From the NCBI RefSeq assembly GCF_001654835.1, contig NZ_LXEP01000026.1:170557-234556 (forward strand): a stretch of 64,000 bases of DNA, read 5' to 3'. Positions 30,380 to 42,044 of the stretch are shown here, piece after piece; positions within the stretch are counted from its first letter, which is position 1, and each line of letters starts with the position of its first letter. Below the pieces are notes generated by a model. The model saw only the letters and a list, made by a program, of their open reading frames with translations, searched no databases and was not told the origin of the DNA. The DNA is from Buttiauxella gaviniae ATCC 51604. GTDB taxonomy: Bacteria; Pseudomonadota; Gammaproteobacteria; Enterobacterales; Enterobacteriaceae. A program made the translations under genes and the position numbers.

Positions 30380-31042
30380 TTAACTGCGGTTACCGTATTT
30401 TTTACGCCAAAGCACAATCAACGAACCGATCAGACCAATTACCAATAACACGACTGGTAGCAGCATCAGGCAGGACATCAATGCATCTTCATATTTCAGG
30501 AATACCGGCGTTTTACCGAGCAGATATCCTAGCGTGGTGAGGATTAGTACCCATAACAGGCCGCTCATCCAGTTGAAGAACTGGAAACGCGCATTGTTCA
30601 GACCAGATAAACCAGCAATAGTTGGTAACAGGGTACGAACAAAAGCAATGAAGCGACCAATCAGTAATGCAGACAAGCCATGTTTATGGAACAGGTTGTG
30701 TGCACGCTGGTGATAATGCGCGGGAAGATGCGATAGCCAGTTCTGCACGATTCGCGTGTTACCAAGCCAACGCCCTTGAATATAACTAAGCCAGCAGCCA
30801 AGGCTTGCGGCGGTTGTCAGTAAAAGTAGAGTTTCCGGAAAACCCATTGCCCCTTTGGCAATCAGCACACCGACCAAAACTAACAAACTGTCGCCGGGTA
30901 GGAAGGCTGCAGGCAACAGGCCGTTTTCAAGGAATAAAATCATGAATAAGACGAAATAAAGCATGCCAATCATTCCTGGATTGGCGAGCGTTTCAAAATC
31001 CTGGCTCCAGAGAGCGTTCAACAGTTGCGAGAGAAGTTCCAT
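30380..31042 (-). CDS. yqjA: YqjA, DedA-family membrane protein
   Basis: 220 aa, same length as E. coli YqjA. DedA/VTT features: [20 protein letters not shown] and [20 protein letters not shown] (conserved FxRxxxP/G). Thought to be a proton-dependent transporter or lipid scramblase needed for membrane potential, alkaline tolerance and drug tolerance. Cpx-regulated in E. coli; no CpxR site could be fixed by eye here. Confidence 0.94.
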   Translation of the reverse strand: MELLSQLLNALWSQDFETLANPGMIGMLYFVLFMILFLENGLLPAAFLPGDSLLVLVGVLIAKGAMGFPETLLLLTTAASLGCWLSYIQGRWLGNTRIVQNWLSHLPAHYHQRAHNLFHKHGLSALLIGRFIAFVRTLLPTIAGLSGLNNARFQFFNWMSGLLWVLILTTLGYLLGKTPVFLKYEDALMSCLMLLPVVLLVIGLIGSLIVLWRKKYGNRS

Positions 31043-31376
31043 TCAGTGTTCCTGGCACATCGGTTAAGACCGCTGATCAAAGTCAGCCTGGTAGAACGCG
31101 GCTTGATGTATTTATGCTTGGTGTAGTTGCCGCCTACAATCCACAGCTCATTACCCATACGCGCCACAACTCCGTGTGAATGCGACTGAGTAGGTTATTA
31201 GCAAAGCTAACACCGACAGTGAAATTGCATCTAATTGTAACAAAGCTCTGTCTAATGCGTCACAGTATTTGCGCTTTGTTGAGGATTGATTTTGATGACT
31301 CGCTGAGGGGCTGGCGAGGGTATTTACAAACGCTGACACTATTGGTTGGTTTGCTTACCCTCGCGCGGGAAAATGA
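31043..31376. other. 334-bp intergenic region, exuR to yqjA
   Basis: No credible gene: the short readings (for example 31180-31386 plus, 31151-31339 minus) lack family resemblance and ribosome-binding sites. It should hold the yqjA-mzrA promoter and the end of exuR. No clear terminator or operator was recognised. Confidence 0.4.
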
Positions 31377-32153
31377 CTATTTTTGACCGTTTGCGGCAGT
31401 ATCGAGATGAATGACCGGATTATCTGCAAATAAGTAGCGATCGGCGTTAAATTCGAAATCATCGCTGGTCGCATCAAAGAGCATCTGTTTGGTATTTTCC
31501 AAATGTTGCCACATCGCCAGTTTAGCGGCATGTGGATCTTTACGAATCAGTGCCTTAAGAATTTGGTCATGGTCTTCACACCAGTTGTCCACAGTGCGTT
31601 TATCAATGTGCTCGTGAAGTTTTTTCCAGTACGGGTTGTGGATACGTTGGCTCCACATTTTTTCCACAATAGCGGCAAGCGCACTGTTTTGTGAGGCGAG
31701 CGCGACTTGAGTGTGGAAATGAAGGTCCCACTCGGAATCACGGAAACTTTCCTCATTACGCGCCATTTCCTGAATTTCCATCAGTTTGACGATATCTTGC
31801 TTGGTCACCTGAGTGGCCGCAAATTCCGCGATATTACTTTCAATCAACTGGCGAGCTTGCAGCAGCTCAAATGGCCCAAAACTTGCGAACTCAAATTGTT
31901 CATCAGGAAGGTTGGTGTACTTCGCCTGATTGGCGATTACGTGGATGCCAGAGCCTTTACGTACTTCAACGTAGCCTTCCACTTCCAGCATAATAATCGC
32001 TTCACGAACTACAGTGCGGCTCACGTTCTTTTCTTCAGCAATAAAGCGCTCTGCCGGGAGTTTTTCCCCAACCAGATAAACACCGTTTTCGATGCGTTGT
32101 TTAAGTTCAGCTGCCAATTGCTGATAAAGACGACGTGGTTCCATAACTTCCAT
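31377..32153 (-). CDS. exuR: ExuR, GntR-family repressor of hexuronate genes
   Basis: 258 aa, FadR subfamily. Winged helix ([40 protein letters not shown], about residues 29-68) and FCD effector domain with metal/ligand histidines. Close to E. coli ExuR; represses exuT, uxaCA and itself until galacturonate/glucuronate or their products bind. Confidence 0.95.
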   Translation of the reverse strand: MEVMEPRRLYQQLAAELKQRIENGVYLVGEKLPAERFIAEEKNVSRTVVREAIIMLEVEGYVEVRKGSGIHVIANQAKYTNLPDEQFEFASFGPFELLQARQLIESNIAEFAATQVTKQDIVKLMEIQEMARNEESFRDSEWDLHFHTQVALASQNSALAAIVEKMWSQRIHNPYWKKLHEHIDKRTVDNWCEDHDQILKALIRKDPHAAKLAMWQHLENTKQMLFDATSDDFEFNADRYLFADNPVIHLDTAANGQK

Positions 32154-32186
32154 CTGTAGCTCCGGGAAAGGTCCTGCGGGTAACCT

Positions 32187-32206
32187 TATTTGTTATACCA
32201 CTTTTC
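32187..32206 (-). promoter_or_regulatory. probable ExuR operator at the exuR promoter
   Basis: On the minus strand the sequence reads AAAAGTGGTATAACAAATAA, matching the ExuR/UxuR half-site pattern TGGTATACCA in 8 of 10 central positions, 34 bp upstream of the exuR start; suggests autoregulation. Confidence 0.6.
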
Positions 32207-32235
32207 AAAGTTTGGCTCCACATTCTAGATACACA

Positions 32236-32257
32236 AAAGCCGCCCGTGGGCGGCTTT
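32236..32257 (-). terminator. exuT terminator
   Basis: Perfect stem AAAGCCGCCC-GT-GGGCGGCTTT, followed on the minus strand by TGTGTATC; 22 bp after the exuT stop and upstream of the exuR operator. Confidence 0.8.
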
Positions 32258-32279
32258 GTAAACAAATTTGAGACACCGA

Positions 32280-33587
32280 TTATGCTATTGCTTGCTTCGC
32301 TTTTTTCGAGTCGTTCAACTCACTGATTGGTTTGTTTTGCAGCACGGTCCAGATAACGATAGCGCCGAGGATATCGAATACTGCCAGTGCAGCGAACAGT
32401 GGGCTGAAGCCAAGGGTATCTGCCAGTGCGCCTACAACCAGAGCAAACATGGTGCTGGCAGTCCAGGCAGCCATACCGGTCAAGCCATTCGCCGTTGCCA
32501 CTTCGTTGCGACCGAACACGTCAGAAGACAGAGTGATCAGAGCACCAGACAGTGACTGGTGAGCAAAGCCGCCAACACACAGCAGAGCGATTGCAACGTA
32601 CGGGCTGGTGAACAGGCCGATAGTACCTGGAGCAATCATCAGAATCGCACCCATGGTCACAACCAGTTTACGAGAAACAATCAGGTTCACACCGAATACG
32701 CGTTGGAAGATTGGTGGCAGGTAGCCGCCAACGATACAACCCAGGTCAGCAAACAGCATTGGCATCCAGGCAAACATCGCGATGTGTTTCAGGTCAAAGC
32801 CGTAAGCTTTAAACATGAACAATGGGATCCATGCGTTGAAAGTACCCCAGGCTGGTTCAGCAAGGAAACGTGGCAGAGCAATACCCCAGAACTGACGGTT
32901 TTGCAGGATTTTCCAGGCGCTCATTTTTTTGCTGTTGTTAGTCTGGTGATGCGCTTCCTGGCCACCGATGATGTATTCACGTTCTTCTTCAGACAGGCGT
33001 TTCTGATCGCGTGGGTGTTTGTAGAAAATCAACCAGCACATCGCCCATGCAAAGCTCAGCACACCGGAGATGATGAAAGCCATCTGCCAGCTGTGCATCA
33101 CAATCGCCCAAACCACTAATGGTGGAGCAATCATGCCGCCGATAGAGGAACCTACGTTGAAGTAACCAACGGCGATTGAACGCTCTTTAGCCGGGAACCA
33201 TTCGCTACTGGCTTTCAGGCCAGCTGGAATCATAGCCGCTTCAGCAGCACCAACGGCACCACGAGCGATTGCCAGGCCACCCCAGCTTCCTGCCAGTGCA
33301 GTTGCACCACAGAAAATTGCCCATGCGACAGCAAAGAATGCGTAGCCCACTTTCGTACCCAGAACATCAAGCGCGTAACCTGCAACAGGCTGCATGATGG
33401 TGTAGCAAGCTGAGTAAGCAGCGATAATGTAGGAATACTGCTGAGTGGAAATATGCAGCTCTGCCATCAAAGTCGGTGCAGCAGCCGCAATCGTATTACG
33501 TGTCAGATAACCCAGTATGGTACCCATGGTTACCAGGGCTATCATGTACCAGCGCAAGCCTTGAATCTTTCGCATTTTGAATTTCAT
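32280..33587 (-). CDS. exuT: hexuronate transporter ExuT (MFS)
   Basis: 435 aa, 12-TM anion:cation symporter family. Matches E. coli ExuT from MRKIQGLRWYMIALVTMGTI to the end. Imports galacturonate and glucuronate with protons. The start at 33587 (MKFKMRKIQG) could instead be the internal Met at residue 5. Divergent from uxaCA. Confidence 0.95.
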   Translation of the reverse strand: MKFKMRKIQGLRWYMIALVTMGTILGYLTRNTIAAAAPTLMAELHISTQQYSYIIAAYSACYTIMQPVAGYALDVLGTKVGYAFFAVAWAIFCGATALAGSWGGLAIARGAVGAAEAAMIPAGLKASSEWFPAKERSIAVGYFNVGSSIGGMIAPPLVVWAIVMHSWQMAFIISGVLSFAWAMCWLIFYKHPRDQKRLSEEEREYIIGGQEAHHQTNNSKKMSAWKILQNRQFWGIALPRFLAEPAWGTFNAWIPLFMFKAYGFDLKHIAMFAWMPMLFADLGCIVGGYLPPIFQRVFGVNLIVSRKLVVTMGAILMIAPGTIGLFTSPYVAIALLCVGGFAHQSLSGALITLSSDVFGRNEVATANGLTGMAAWTASTMFALVVGALADTLGFSPLFAALAVFDILGAIVIWTVLQNKPISELNDSKKAKQAIA

Positions 33588-35475
<1,888 letters not shown>

Positions 35476-35493
35476 TCAGGCTCTGAGGTTGAT

Positions 35494-36981
35494 ATGCAAT
35501 ACATTAAGATCCATACGCAAGATAACGTCGCTGTTGCGTTAGTGGACCTGGCTGAAGGTGAAGTGGTTACCGTTGAAGGTGTAGAGGTGACTCTGCGCCA
35601 GCCGGTGCTTCGTGGCCATAAATTTGCGCTGGTTACCATTGCGCAAGGTGAGAACGTCGTTAAATACGGTTTACCAATTGGCCATGCTTTGGCAACGATT
35701 GAAGCCGGTGAGCACATTCACTCACACAATGCGCGTACGAATCTGAACGATCTGGATGAGTATAGCTATCAACCTGATTTCCAGTCGCTGGCAAGCCAGG
35801 CTGCGGACCGCGATGTGAGCGTTTACCGTCGTGAAAACGGCTCAGTAGGCGTGCGCAACGAGTTGTGGATCCTGCCAACCGTGGGCTGTGTAAACGGCAT
35901 CGCGCGTCAGATCCAGAACCGTTTCCTGAAACAGAATCACGACGCCGAAGATATTGACGGCGTGTTTCTGTTCAGCCATCCGTTCGGTTGTTCACAGCTG
36001 GGTGAAGATCACGTTAACACCCGTACCATGCTGCAAAACATGGTGCATCACCCAAATGCGGGTGCGGTGCTGGTGATTGGCCTGGGTTGTGAAAACAACC
36101 AGGTGAGCGCCTTCCGTGAAACGCTGGGTGAGTACGATGAATCCCGCGTGAAGTTTATGGTTTGCCAACAGCAAGACGATGAAGTTGAAGCCGGCCTTGA
36201 GCAACTGCAAGAGCTGTACGAAGTCATGCGTCACGACAAACGTGAACCAGGTAAAATCAGCGAACTGAAGTTCGGCCTTGAGTGCGGCGGTTCCGATGGC
36301 CTGTCTGGCATCACCGCGAACCCAATGTTGGGCCGTTTCTCTGACTTTATGGTGGCTAACGGCGGCACAACTGTGCTGACAGAAGTCCCGGAAATGTTTG
36401 GTGCTGAACGCATTCTGATGAGCCACTGCCGTGATGAAGCAACGTTTGAAAAAACCGTCACCATGGTGAACGATTTCAAACAGTACTTCATCGAACACAA
36501 CCAGCCGATCTACGAGAACCCATCACCAGGGAACAAAGCTGGCGGTATCACCACGCTCGAAGAAAAATCCCTCGGCTGTACGCAAAAAGCCGGTGAGAGC
36601 GAGGTTGTCGATGTCCTGCGTTATGGCGAGCGCCTGAAAACGCCTGGCCTGAACTTGTTAAGCGCACCGGGTAACGATGCGGTTGCTACCAGTGCATTGG
36701 CTGGAGCAGGTTGCCATATGGTGCTGTTCAGCACCGGTCGTGGCACACCATACGGCGGTTTTGTGCCAACAGTTAAAATCGCAACCAACAGTGAACTGGC
36801 CACTAAAAAGCCGCACTGGATTGATTTTGACGCAGGCAAACTGCTGCACGGCAGCGACATGAATACACTGCTGACAGAGTTTATCGACACTATTGTTGAT
36901 ATCGCTAACGGCAAAAAGACCTGTAATGAACGTAATGATTTCCGCGAATTAGCCATCTTTAAGAGCGGCGTTACGTTGTAA
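35494..36981 (+). CDS. uxaA: altronate dehydratase UxaA
   Basis: 495 aa, E. coli length. Dehydrates D-altronate to 2-keto-3-deoxygluconate; iron-dependent. N-terminal SAF domain then UxaA domain with SHPFGCSQLGEDH, GLGCENNQVSAF, LECGGSDGLSGITANPMLG and [11 protein letters not shown], the same motif order as GarD. 18 bp after uxaC. Tagaturonate reductase (uxaB) is not in this window. Confidence 0.96.
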   Translation: MQYIKIHTQDNVAVALVDLAEGEVVTVEGVEVTLRQPVLRGHKFALVTIAQGENVVKYGLPIGHALATIEAGEHIHSHNARTNLNDLDEYSYQPDFQSLASQAADRDVSVYRRENGSVGVRNELWILPTVGCVNGIARQIQNRFLKQNHDAEDIDGVFLFSHPFGCSQLGEDHVNTRTMLQNMVHHPNAGAVLVIGLGCENNQVSAFRETLGEYDESRVKFMVCQQQDDEVEAGLEQLQELYEVMRHDKREPGKISELKFGLECGGSDGLSGITANPMLGRFSDFMVANGGTTVLTEVPEMFGAERILMSHCRDEATFEKTVTMVNDFKQYFIEHNQPIYENPSPGNKAGGITTLEEKSLGCTQKAGESEVVDVLRYGERLKTPGLNLLSAPGNDAVATSALAGAGCHMVLFSTGRGTPYGGFVPTVKIATNSELATKKPHWIDFDAGKLLHGSDMNTLLTEFIDTIVDIANGKKTCNERNDFRELAIFKSGVTL

Positions 36982-37004
36982 ATAGCGTCTCAGGTGCTAC
37001 CATG

Positions 37005-37040
37005 AAACGGCATTTTGATATTCGAAATGCCGTTTTTTTT
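37005..37040 (+). terminator. uxaCA terminator
   Basis: AAACGGCATTT-loop-AAATGCCGTTT stem followed by a run of T (37033-37040), 23 bp after the uxaA stop. Confidence 0.93.
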
Positions 37041-37069
37041 CGCCTCGTTTTTACTCACAAGGATTTGTC

Positions 37070-37615
37070 ATGACCGCGTATTGGGTTGCCCAGGGCGTCG
37101 GGGTTCTCGCCTTTGTGGTTGGTATTACCACGTTCATTAATCGCGACGAGCGGCGCTTCAAGCTACAACTGGCGGGTTACAGCGCCATCATCGGTATTCA
37201 CTTCTTCTTGATGGGCGCCAGCCCGGCAGGCATGAGTGCTGAACTCAACGCAATCCGTACCGTTATCTCCCTGCGTACGCGGAGCCTATGGGTGATGAGC
37301 ATTTTCATTGCGTTAACACTGGGTTTGGGTCTGGCTAAATTTAACCATGCGATGGAATTACTGCCGATTGCCGGAACCGTAGCCAGTACCTGGGCATTAT
37401 TCCGCTGCAAAGGGCTGACCACTCGTTGTGTGATGTGGTGCTCCACGGCTTGTTGGGTGACACATAATTTCTGGCTAGGGTCGATTGGCGGAACGTTAAT
37501 CGAAGGGAGTTTTCTGGTGATGAACGGCCTGAATATCATTCGTTTCTGGCGGATGCAACGGCGGGGCATTGACCCGTTTAAGGTCGAAAAAGAGGTCCAG
37601 CAACAAGAGGGATAA
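37070..37615 (+). CDS. ygjV: YgjV inner-membrane protein
   Basis: 181 aa, several membrane segments (WVAQGVGVLAFVVGITTFINRDERRFK at the start; TRSLWVMSIFIALTLGLGLAKF), ending NIIRFWRMQRRGIDPFKVEK as in E. coli YgjV (183 aa). YgjV/Imp-like family; function unknown. Confidence 0.92.
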   Translation: MTAYWVAQGVGVLAFVVGITTFINRDERRFKLQLAGYSAIIGIHFFLMGASPAGMSAELNAIRTVISLRTRSLWVMSIFIALTLGLGLAKFNHAMELLPIAGTVASTWALFRCKGLTTRCVMWCSTACWVTHNFWLGSIGGTLIEGSFLVMNGLNIIRFWRMQRRGIDPFKVEKEVQQQEG

Positions 37616-37648
37616 CTCCCCGCCACGAAGGGCAGGGAGCTTTGAGTA

Positions 37649-38893
37649 TTAACCGCGTAACGGATTATTGTCTGCCAGACGTGCATCTTCTGCCTGGCAA
37701 GCCGCTGCGGTAAACAGCACGTCGGTAGAGGAGTTCAGTGCGGTTTCGCAAGAATCCTGCAACACGCCGATGATAAAGCCGACTGCAACCACCTGCATGG
37801 CAATCTCATTCGGGATGCCAAACATGCCGCATGCCAGTGGGATCAGCAGCAGCGAACCACCTGCCACACCAGAAGCTCCGCAAGCACACAACGACGCCAC
37901 CACACTCAGCAGCAGTGCGGTTGGTAAATCAACTGGCACGCCCAGAGTATTCACCGCAGCCAGCGTCAGTACGGTAATAGTGATTGCTGCACCCGCCATG
38001 TTGATGGTTGCGCCCAATGGGATGGAAACCGAGTAAGTATCGCGATCCAGATTCAGCTTCTCGCAAAGCGCCATGTTCACCGGAATGTTAGCCGCAGAAC
38101 TACGGGTGAAGAAAGCAGTTACGCCGCTCTCACGCAGGCAAGCGAACACCAGTGGGTACGGGTTGCGACGGATTTTTACGAACACCAGCAGTGGGTTGAT
38201 GACAAGCGCCACGCCGAACATACAGCCAACCAATACCAGCAACAGTTGTGCGTAGCTCCACAGCGTTTCGAAGCCCGTCGTTGCAAGTGTTGATGCCACC
38301 AGACCGAAAATACCGATTGGGGCGAAGCGAATCACGACACGAACGATGAACGTCACCGCATCAGAAACATCGTTAATCAGGTTTTTAGTGCTTTCATTCC
38401 CGTGGCGCAGAGCAAAGCCCAGGCCCACAGCCCACACCAGAATCCCGATGTAGTTGGCTTTCAGCAATGCATCAATGGGGTTAGAAACCATGCTTAGCAA
38501 CAGGCCGCGCAGAACTTCCACAATGCCTGATGGTGGCGTGATATCGGTAGCGCCGGTCACCAGATGCAAGGTAGAAGGGAACACGAAACTGACAACCACA
38601 GCAGTTAACGCGGCGGTAAATGTTCCCAGAAGATAGAGCACCAGAATCGGACGGATGCTGGTTTTCTGGCCGTGCTTATGGTTGGCGATAGACGCCATCA
38701 CCAGCATCAGAACCAGAACCGGTGCGACAGCTTTCAGTGCCCCAACGAATAATGTCCCGAGCAGACCGACGGCGATTGCCGCAGGTTTTGAAATTGCCGC
38801 CAGTGCGATGCCCAGCACCAGTCCGATCAGAATTTGTTTGACCAGACTGCCTTGTGCCAGGCGTTTAAGAATACCTGGAGATTGTGTAGCCAT
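37649..38893 (-). CDS. sstT: serine/threonine:sodium symporter SstT
   Basis: 414 aa, dicarboxylate/amino acid:cation symporter family, same length as E. coli SstT. Signatures: [19 protein letters not shown] segment, [22 protein letters not shown] (conserved serine-rich loop) and [13 protein letters not shown]. Imports serine and threonine with sodium. Ends NPLRG as in E. coli. Confidence 0.95.
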   Translation of the reverse strand: MATQSPGILKRLAQGSLVKQILIGLVLGIALAAISKPAAIAVGLLGTLFVGALKAVAPVLVLMLVMASIANHKHGQKTSIRPILVLYLLGTFTAALTAVVVSFVFPSTLHLVTGATDITPPSGIVEVLRGLLLSMVSNPIDALLKANYIGILVWAVGLGFALRHGNESTKNLINDVSDAVTFIVRVVIRFAPIGIFGLVASTLATTGFETLWSYAQLLLVLVGCMFGVALVINPLLVFVKIRRNPYPLVFACLRESGVTAFFTRSSAANIPVNMALCEKLNLDRDTYSVSIPLGATINMAGAAITITVLTLAAVNTLGVPVDLPTALLLSVVASLCACGASGVAGGSLLLIPLACGMFGIPNEIAMQVVAVGFIIGVLQDSCETALNSSTDVLFTAAACQAEDARLADNNPLRG

Positions 38894-39113
38894 GAATAAC
38901 CTTCCTGTGTTGTATGTCGTCCCATCCTGTGTCTGTACTCTGAGGTACTTTTCTGACCGGATGTAAAGAAATGTGTTTGCCTGGTCGAGTATAAGGAAAT
39001 GTCGCAGGGTAGTAAGTAGTAATCACTGATTATTTCGGTGCAGGCTAGATTTTATAACTAAATATTAACAAATATGTGACATTAGCAACACTTCGTACAG
39101 TTGGCGCTATAAA

Positions 39114-39143
39114 AAGAAAAACCCCGCCATTGACGGGGTTCTC
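39114..39143 (-). terminator. alx terminator
   Basis: On the minus strand: AACCCCGTCAATGGCGGGGTTTTTC, a GC-rich hairpin with T-run, 16 bp after the alx stop. Confidence 0.88.
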
Positions 39144-39158
39144 TCATTCCGGGAAGGG

Positions 39159-40127
39159 TTACTTCGCCAGGTTTTTCTGATCGTTACGGTAATTCACGAT
39201 AGCGTTAATAATTAACGTTAACGCCAGAATACCGCCCACCACGCCAAGCGAAATAGCGATTGGGATATGGTAGAAATCGACAATCATCATCTTCACGCCG
39301 ATGAACACCAGGATAATCGACAGACCGTACTTCAGCATCGAGAAGCGCTCAGCCACGCCAGCCAGCAAGAAGTACATCGCACGCAACCCAAGGATTGCAA
39401 ACAGGTTCGACGTCAGCACGATGAACGGGTCAGTCGTGACTGCGAAGATTGCTGGGATACTGTCGACCGCGAAAATCACGTCGCTCAGTTCAACCAGAAT
39501 CAGCACCAGCAGCAGCGGCGTGGCGAACAAAATACCGTTCTTACGAATAAAGAAGTGCTCGCCTTCAATTTTATCCGTCATGCGCAGGTGGCTACGGATC
39601 CAACGCACCAGCGGTTTATCGCCAATGCCGCCTTCATCTTCCTTCGCCAGCGCCATTTTGATACCGGTGAACAGCAAGAACGCGCCGAACACATACAGCA
39701 GCCATTCGAACTGAGAAATCAGCCAACTGCCCGCGAATATCATAATGGTACGCAGCACAATCGCACCCAGCACGCCGTAGACCAGCACGCGGCGCTGCAA
39801 TGCAGCAGGAACAGCAAAGTAGCTGAACAGCATCAGCCAGACGAAGACGTTATCCACCGCCAGCGCTTTTTCAATCAGATAACCAGTGAGGAAGGCGAGA
39901 GCTTGTGTATCCGCCACTTCACGGCCAGATGTCCCGGTGAGATACCACCAGAATGCTGCGTTAAACAGCAGAGAAAGCGAAACCCAGACCAGGGACCAGA
40001 CGGCCGCCTGCTTCATGGACATGGTGTGCGAGCCTTTACGCCCCTGAAGAAGGAGGTCGATAGCCAGCATGATGACGACCACGACGGCAAAACCGCCCCA
40101 CAGTAATGGAGTGCCGACACTATTCAT
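39159..40127 (-). CDS. alx: Alx, TerC-family manganese exporter
   Basis: 322 aa with about 9 membrane segments; the conserved acidic motifs of the TerC family are present ([21 protein letters not shown] and [19 protein letters not shown]). Matches E. coli Alx (321 aa), which exports Mn2+ and is induced by high pH and Mn2+ through the riboswitch immediately upstream. Confidence 0.94.
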   Translation of the reverse strand: MNSVGTPLLWGGFAVVVVIMLAIDLLLQGRKGSHTMSMKQAAVWSLVWVSLSLLFNAAFWWYLTGTSGREVADTQALAFLTGYLIEKALAVDNVFVWLMLFSYFAVPAALQRRVLVYGVLGAIVLRTIMIFAGSWLISQFEWLLYVFGAFLLFTGIKMALAKEDEGGIGDKPLVRWIRSHLRMTDKIEGEHFFIRKNGILFATPLLLVLILVELSDVIFAVDSIPAIFAVTTDPFIVLTSNLFAILGLRAMYFLLAGVAERFSMLKYGLSIILVFIGVKMMIVDFYHIPIAISLGVVGGILALTLIINAIVNYRNDQKNLAK

Positions 40128-40149
40128 AAAATTATTCCTATAAAAACAA

Positions 40150-40332
40150 AAACGGCCAACGTCGGAAGACGCCAGCCGCTAATGCTTGCAACAGGGATCT
40201 CGCCTTCCGGCAAGGTCTCACTTACAACACGGAATGGTTTTTTGTATAAAAAGCCATTCGTATTGCTCGGTAACCGGGTGTTTTCACACCGTAATGACGA
40301 TTAACCGACAATGAAGTTACTCCCCTTTGCGG
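40150..40332 (-). ncRNA. yybP-ykoY (PRE/SraF) Mn2+/pH-responsive riboswitch in the alx leader
   Basis: On the minus strand the leader begins AAAGGGGAGTAACTTCATT (about 40311-40329) and reaches GAGACCTTGCCGGAAGGCG (40201-40219), the two conserved internal-loop strands of the yybP-ykoY aptamer. After it comes a strong GC-rich hairpin AGCGGCTGGCGTC-TTCC-GACGTTGGCCGTT (40152-40182) with a T-run, and then the alx ribosome-binding site, as expected for an expression platform. E. coli alx has the same arrangement (PRE, also called SraF). Confidence 0.9.
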
Positions 40333-40394
40333 GTAACAAAATATTACGATTGCTACAATCAGTCAACATCACGCTACCCCGCTTTTACACACCT

Positions 40395-41393
40395 TTACGC
40401 CGGTAGCTGCGTAGAGACGTCATCCGCCGGGAATTTGACGCCCGTTTGCTTGCGGATCTCCGTACTCAGTAACGCTGTGGAGCGTGAGGTGATCAACCCT
40501 GGATGGTTAACTTCGTTGTCATTGACCAAACGAGCAAAGACTTCGGCTTCATAAAGCATAGTATTAATATGCTGTGGCAGCGTCAGATCCTGCGGTTTGC
40601 CGCCGCGTGGAATAAAGGTGATGCGCTGGCATTCAGAGATTTTCTCAATTACCAGTGAACCGGCTTCGCCCTGAATCTCGCTTGGGATAGTTGAATCGCT
40701 GACTTTTGAGTGCAGCAAGTTCACATCGAAATCGCCGTAATTCATCTGCACCGAACCGTGCGCATCGACACCGCTTTCCAGCAGACTTGCGGTTGCATGA
40801 ACCGAATACGGTTCGCCCCACAGCGCAACCGCCGAGGCCAGCGTGTAAAAACCGATATCCATAATCGAGCCGTTGGAAAACGCAGGATTAAAGGTATTTG
40901 GATTCTCACCATCGAGATAACGCTGATAACGCGAGGAATACTGGCAATAATTGAGTAACACTTTGCGGATCTTACCGACCTTCGGCAACGCCTGTTGCAG
41001 CGCGATAAAGTTCGGCAGACTGGCCGTTTTGAGCGCTTCGAACAACACTACCTGGTTTTCACGCGCGCAGGCAATCGCTGCTTCCACTTCACGTAGATTA
41101 GATGCCAGCGGCTTCTCACAAATCACATGCTTTTTATGGCTTAAAAACAGTAAAGTTTGCGGGGAGTGCAGGGAGTTTGGGCTGGCGATATAAACTGCAT
41201 CAATGGCGTCACTCTTCGCCATCGCATCCAGGTCGGTAAAGAGATGTTCCACCGGATAATCACTGGCGAAGGTTTGCGCCTGTTCCAGCGAGCGGGAGTA
41301 GACCGCGGTGAGTTTATATTTGCCACTCTCGTGGGCAGCATCGACGAACTGACGGGTGATCCAGTTAGTTCCAATAACAGCGAGGCGTATCAT
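40395..41393 (-). CDS. ygjR: YgjR, Gfo/Idh/MocA-family oxidoreductase
   Basis: 332 aa. N-terminal Rossmann domain (IRLAVIGTNWITRQFVDAA), family lysine motif HVICEKPLASN near residue 95, then a C-terminal alpha/beta substrate domain (GSIMDIGFYTL). Matches E. coli YgjR by sequence and by its place next to alx. Substrate unknown. Confidence 0.92.
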   Translation of the reverse strand: MIRLAVIGTNWITRQFVDAAHESGKYKLTAVYSRSLEQAQTFASDYPVEHLFTDLDAMAKSDAIDAVYIASPNSLHSPQTLLFLSHKKHVICEKPLASNLREVEAAIACARENQVVLFEALKTASLPNFIALQQALPKVGKIRKVLLNYCQYSSRYQRYLDGENPNTFNPAFSNGSIMDIGFYTLASAVALWGEPYSVHATASLLESGVDAHGSVQMNYGDFDVNLLHSKVSDSTIPSEIQGEAGSLVIEKISECQRITFIPRGGKPQDLTLPQHINTMLYEAEVFARLVNDNEVNHPGLITSRSTALLSTEIRKQTGVKFPADDVSTQLPA

Positions 41394-41435
41394 AAACGGG
41401 TACTATCTCCGAAGGCTGATTATCCTGAAAGACTA

Positions 41436-42044
41436 TCATGATGCCAGGGGAAAACCAGTGGTGGATGACTGTTTTCTGAGAAGTGCGTTCAGCCAGGTTT
41501 CATCACGATTAGGGCGTTTGTCTTGCGTCGTCCACAGGGATTCAATTTCTATCTGCGGCATAGTTTCCAGCAAAGCCTTAAGGCTTGTTTCATTCATATC
41601 CGTAAATTGGCGGCCATCTTTCTCGCGCTCACCATCGCCATACTTGAACGACACATACCAGATCCCGCCAGGCTTTAACGCATTTGCCAGATTCAGCATC
41701 GCTGCAGGTAATTCTTGTGATGGGACGTGGAGCAGGGAAGCGCAACACCAGATCCCGTCGTATCGTTGCTGAGCATCCACATCCGCAAAAGTCATCTGCT
41801 TAACGGATAAACCCGTATGTTGGCTCGCTAAAACCACCATTTCAGACGAGGCATCAAACGCTTCAACCTGATACCCCATTTCATGGAATGCTTTAGCATC
41901 GCGGCCCGAGCCACAACCGGCATCCAGCACATTTGCACCTGGCGGCAAATGGCGGGTAAAGGATTCATACAGCGAAGACATATCGACATTTACCGTGCCG
42001 TCGAAAAAGGTTTGGGCGTTGTTTTGGTAATAATTGAGGGTCAT
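41436..42044 (-). CDS. class I SAM-dependent methyltransferase
   Basis: 202 aa. Motif I VLDAGCGSGRDAKAFHEMG (about residues 39-57), acidic end of beta2 in VEAFDASSEM, and motif IV-like DGIWCCASLLHVP, then LKPGGIWYVSFKYG. This looks like a small-molecule (TehB/UbiG-like) methyltransferase rather than a DNA methylase: no NPPY, DPPY or PC motif. It starts within the stop codon of the HNH gene (TGATG), so the two are translationally coupled. Confidence 0.85.
   Translation of the reverse strand: MTLNYYQNNAQTFFDGTVNVDMSSLYESFTRHLPPGANVLDAGCGSGRDAKAFHEMGYQVEAFDASSEMVVLASQHTGLSVKQMTFADVDAQQRYDGIWCCASLLHVPSQELPAAMLNLANALKPGGIWYVSFKYGDGEREKDGRQFTDMNETSLKALLETMPQIEIESLWTTQDKRPNRDETWLNALLRKQSSTTGFPLAS

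Noticed and set aside
39267..40106. 279-codon plus-strand reading frame opposite alx
   Set aside because: His/Gln/Arg-rich translation is typical of the antisense of a membrane-protein gene; alx on the minus strand is certain.
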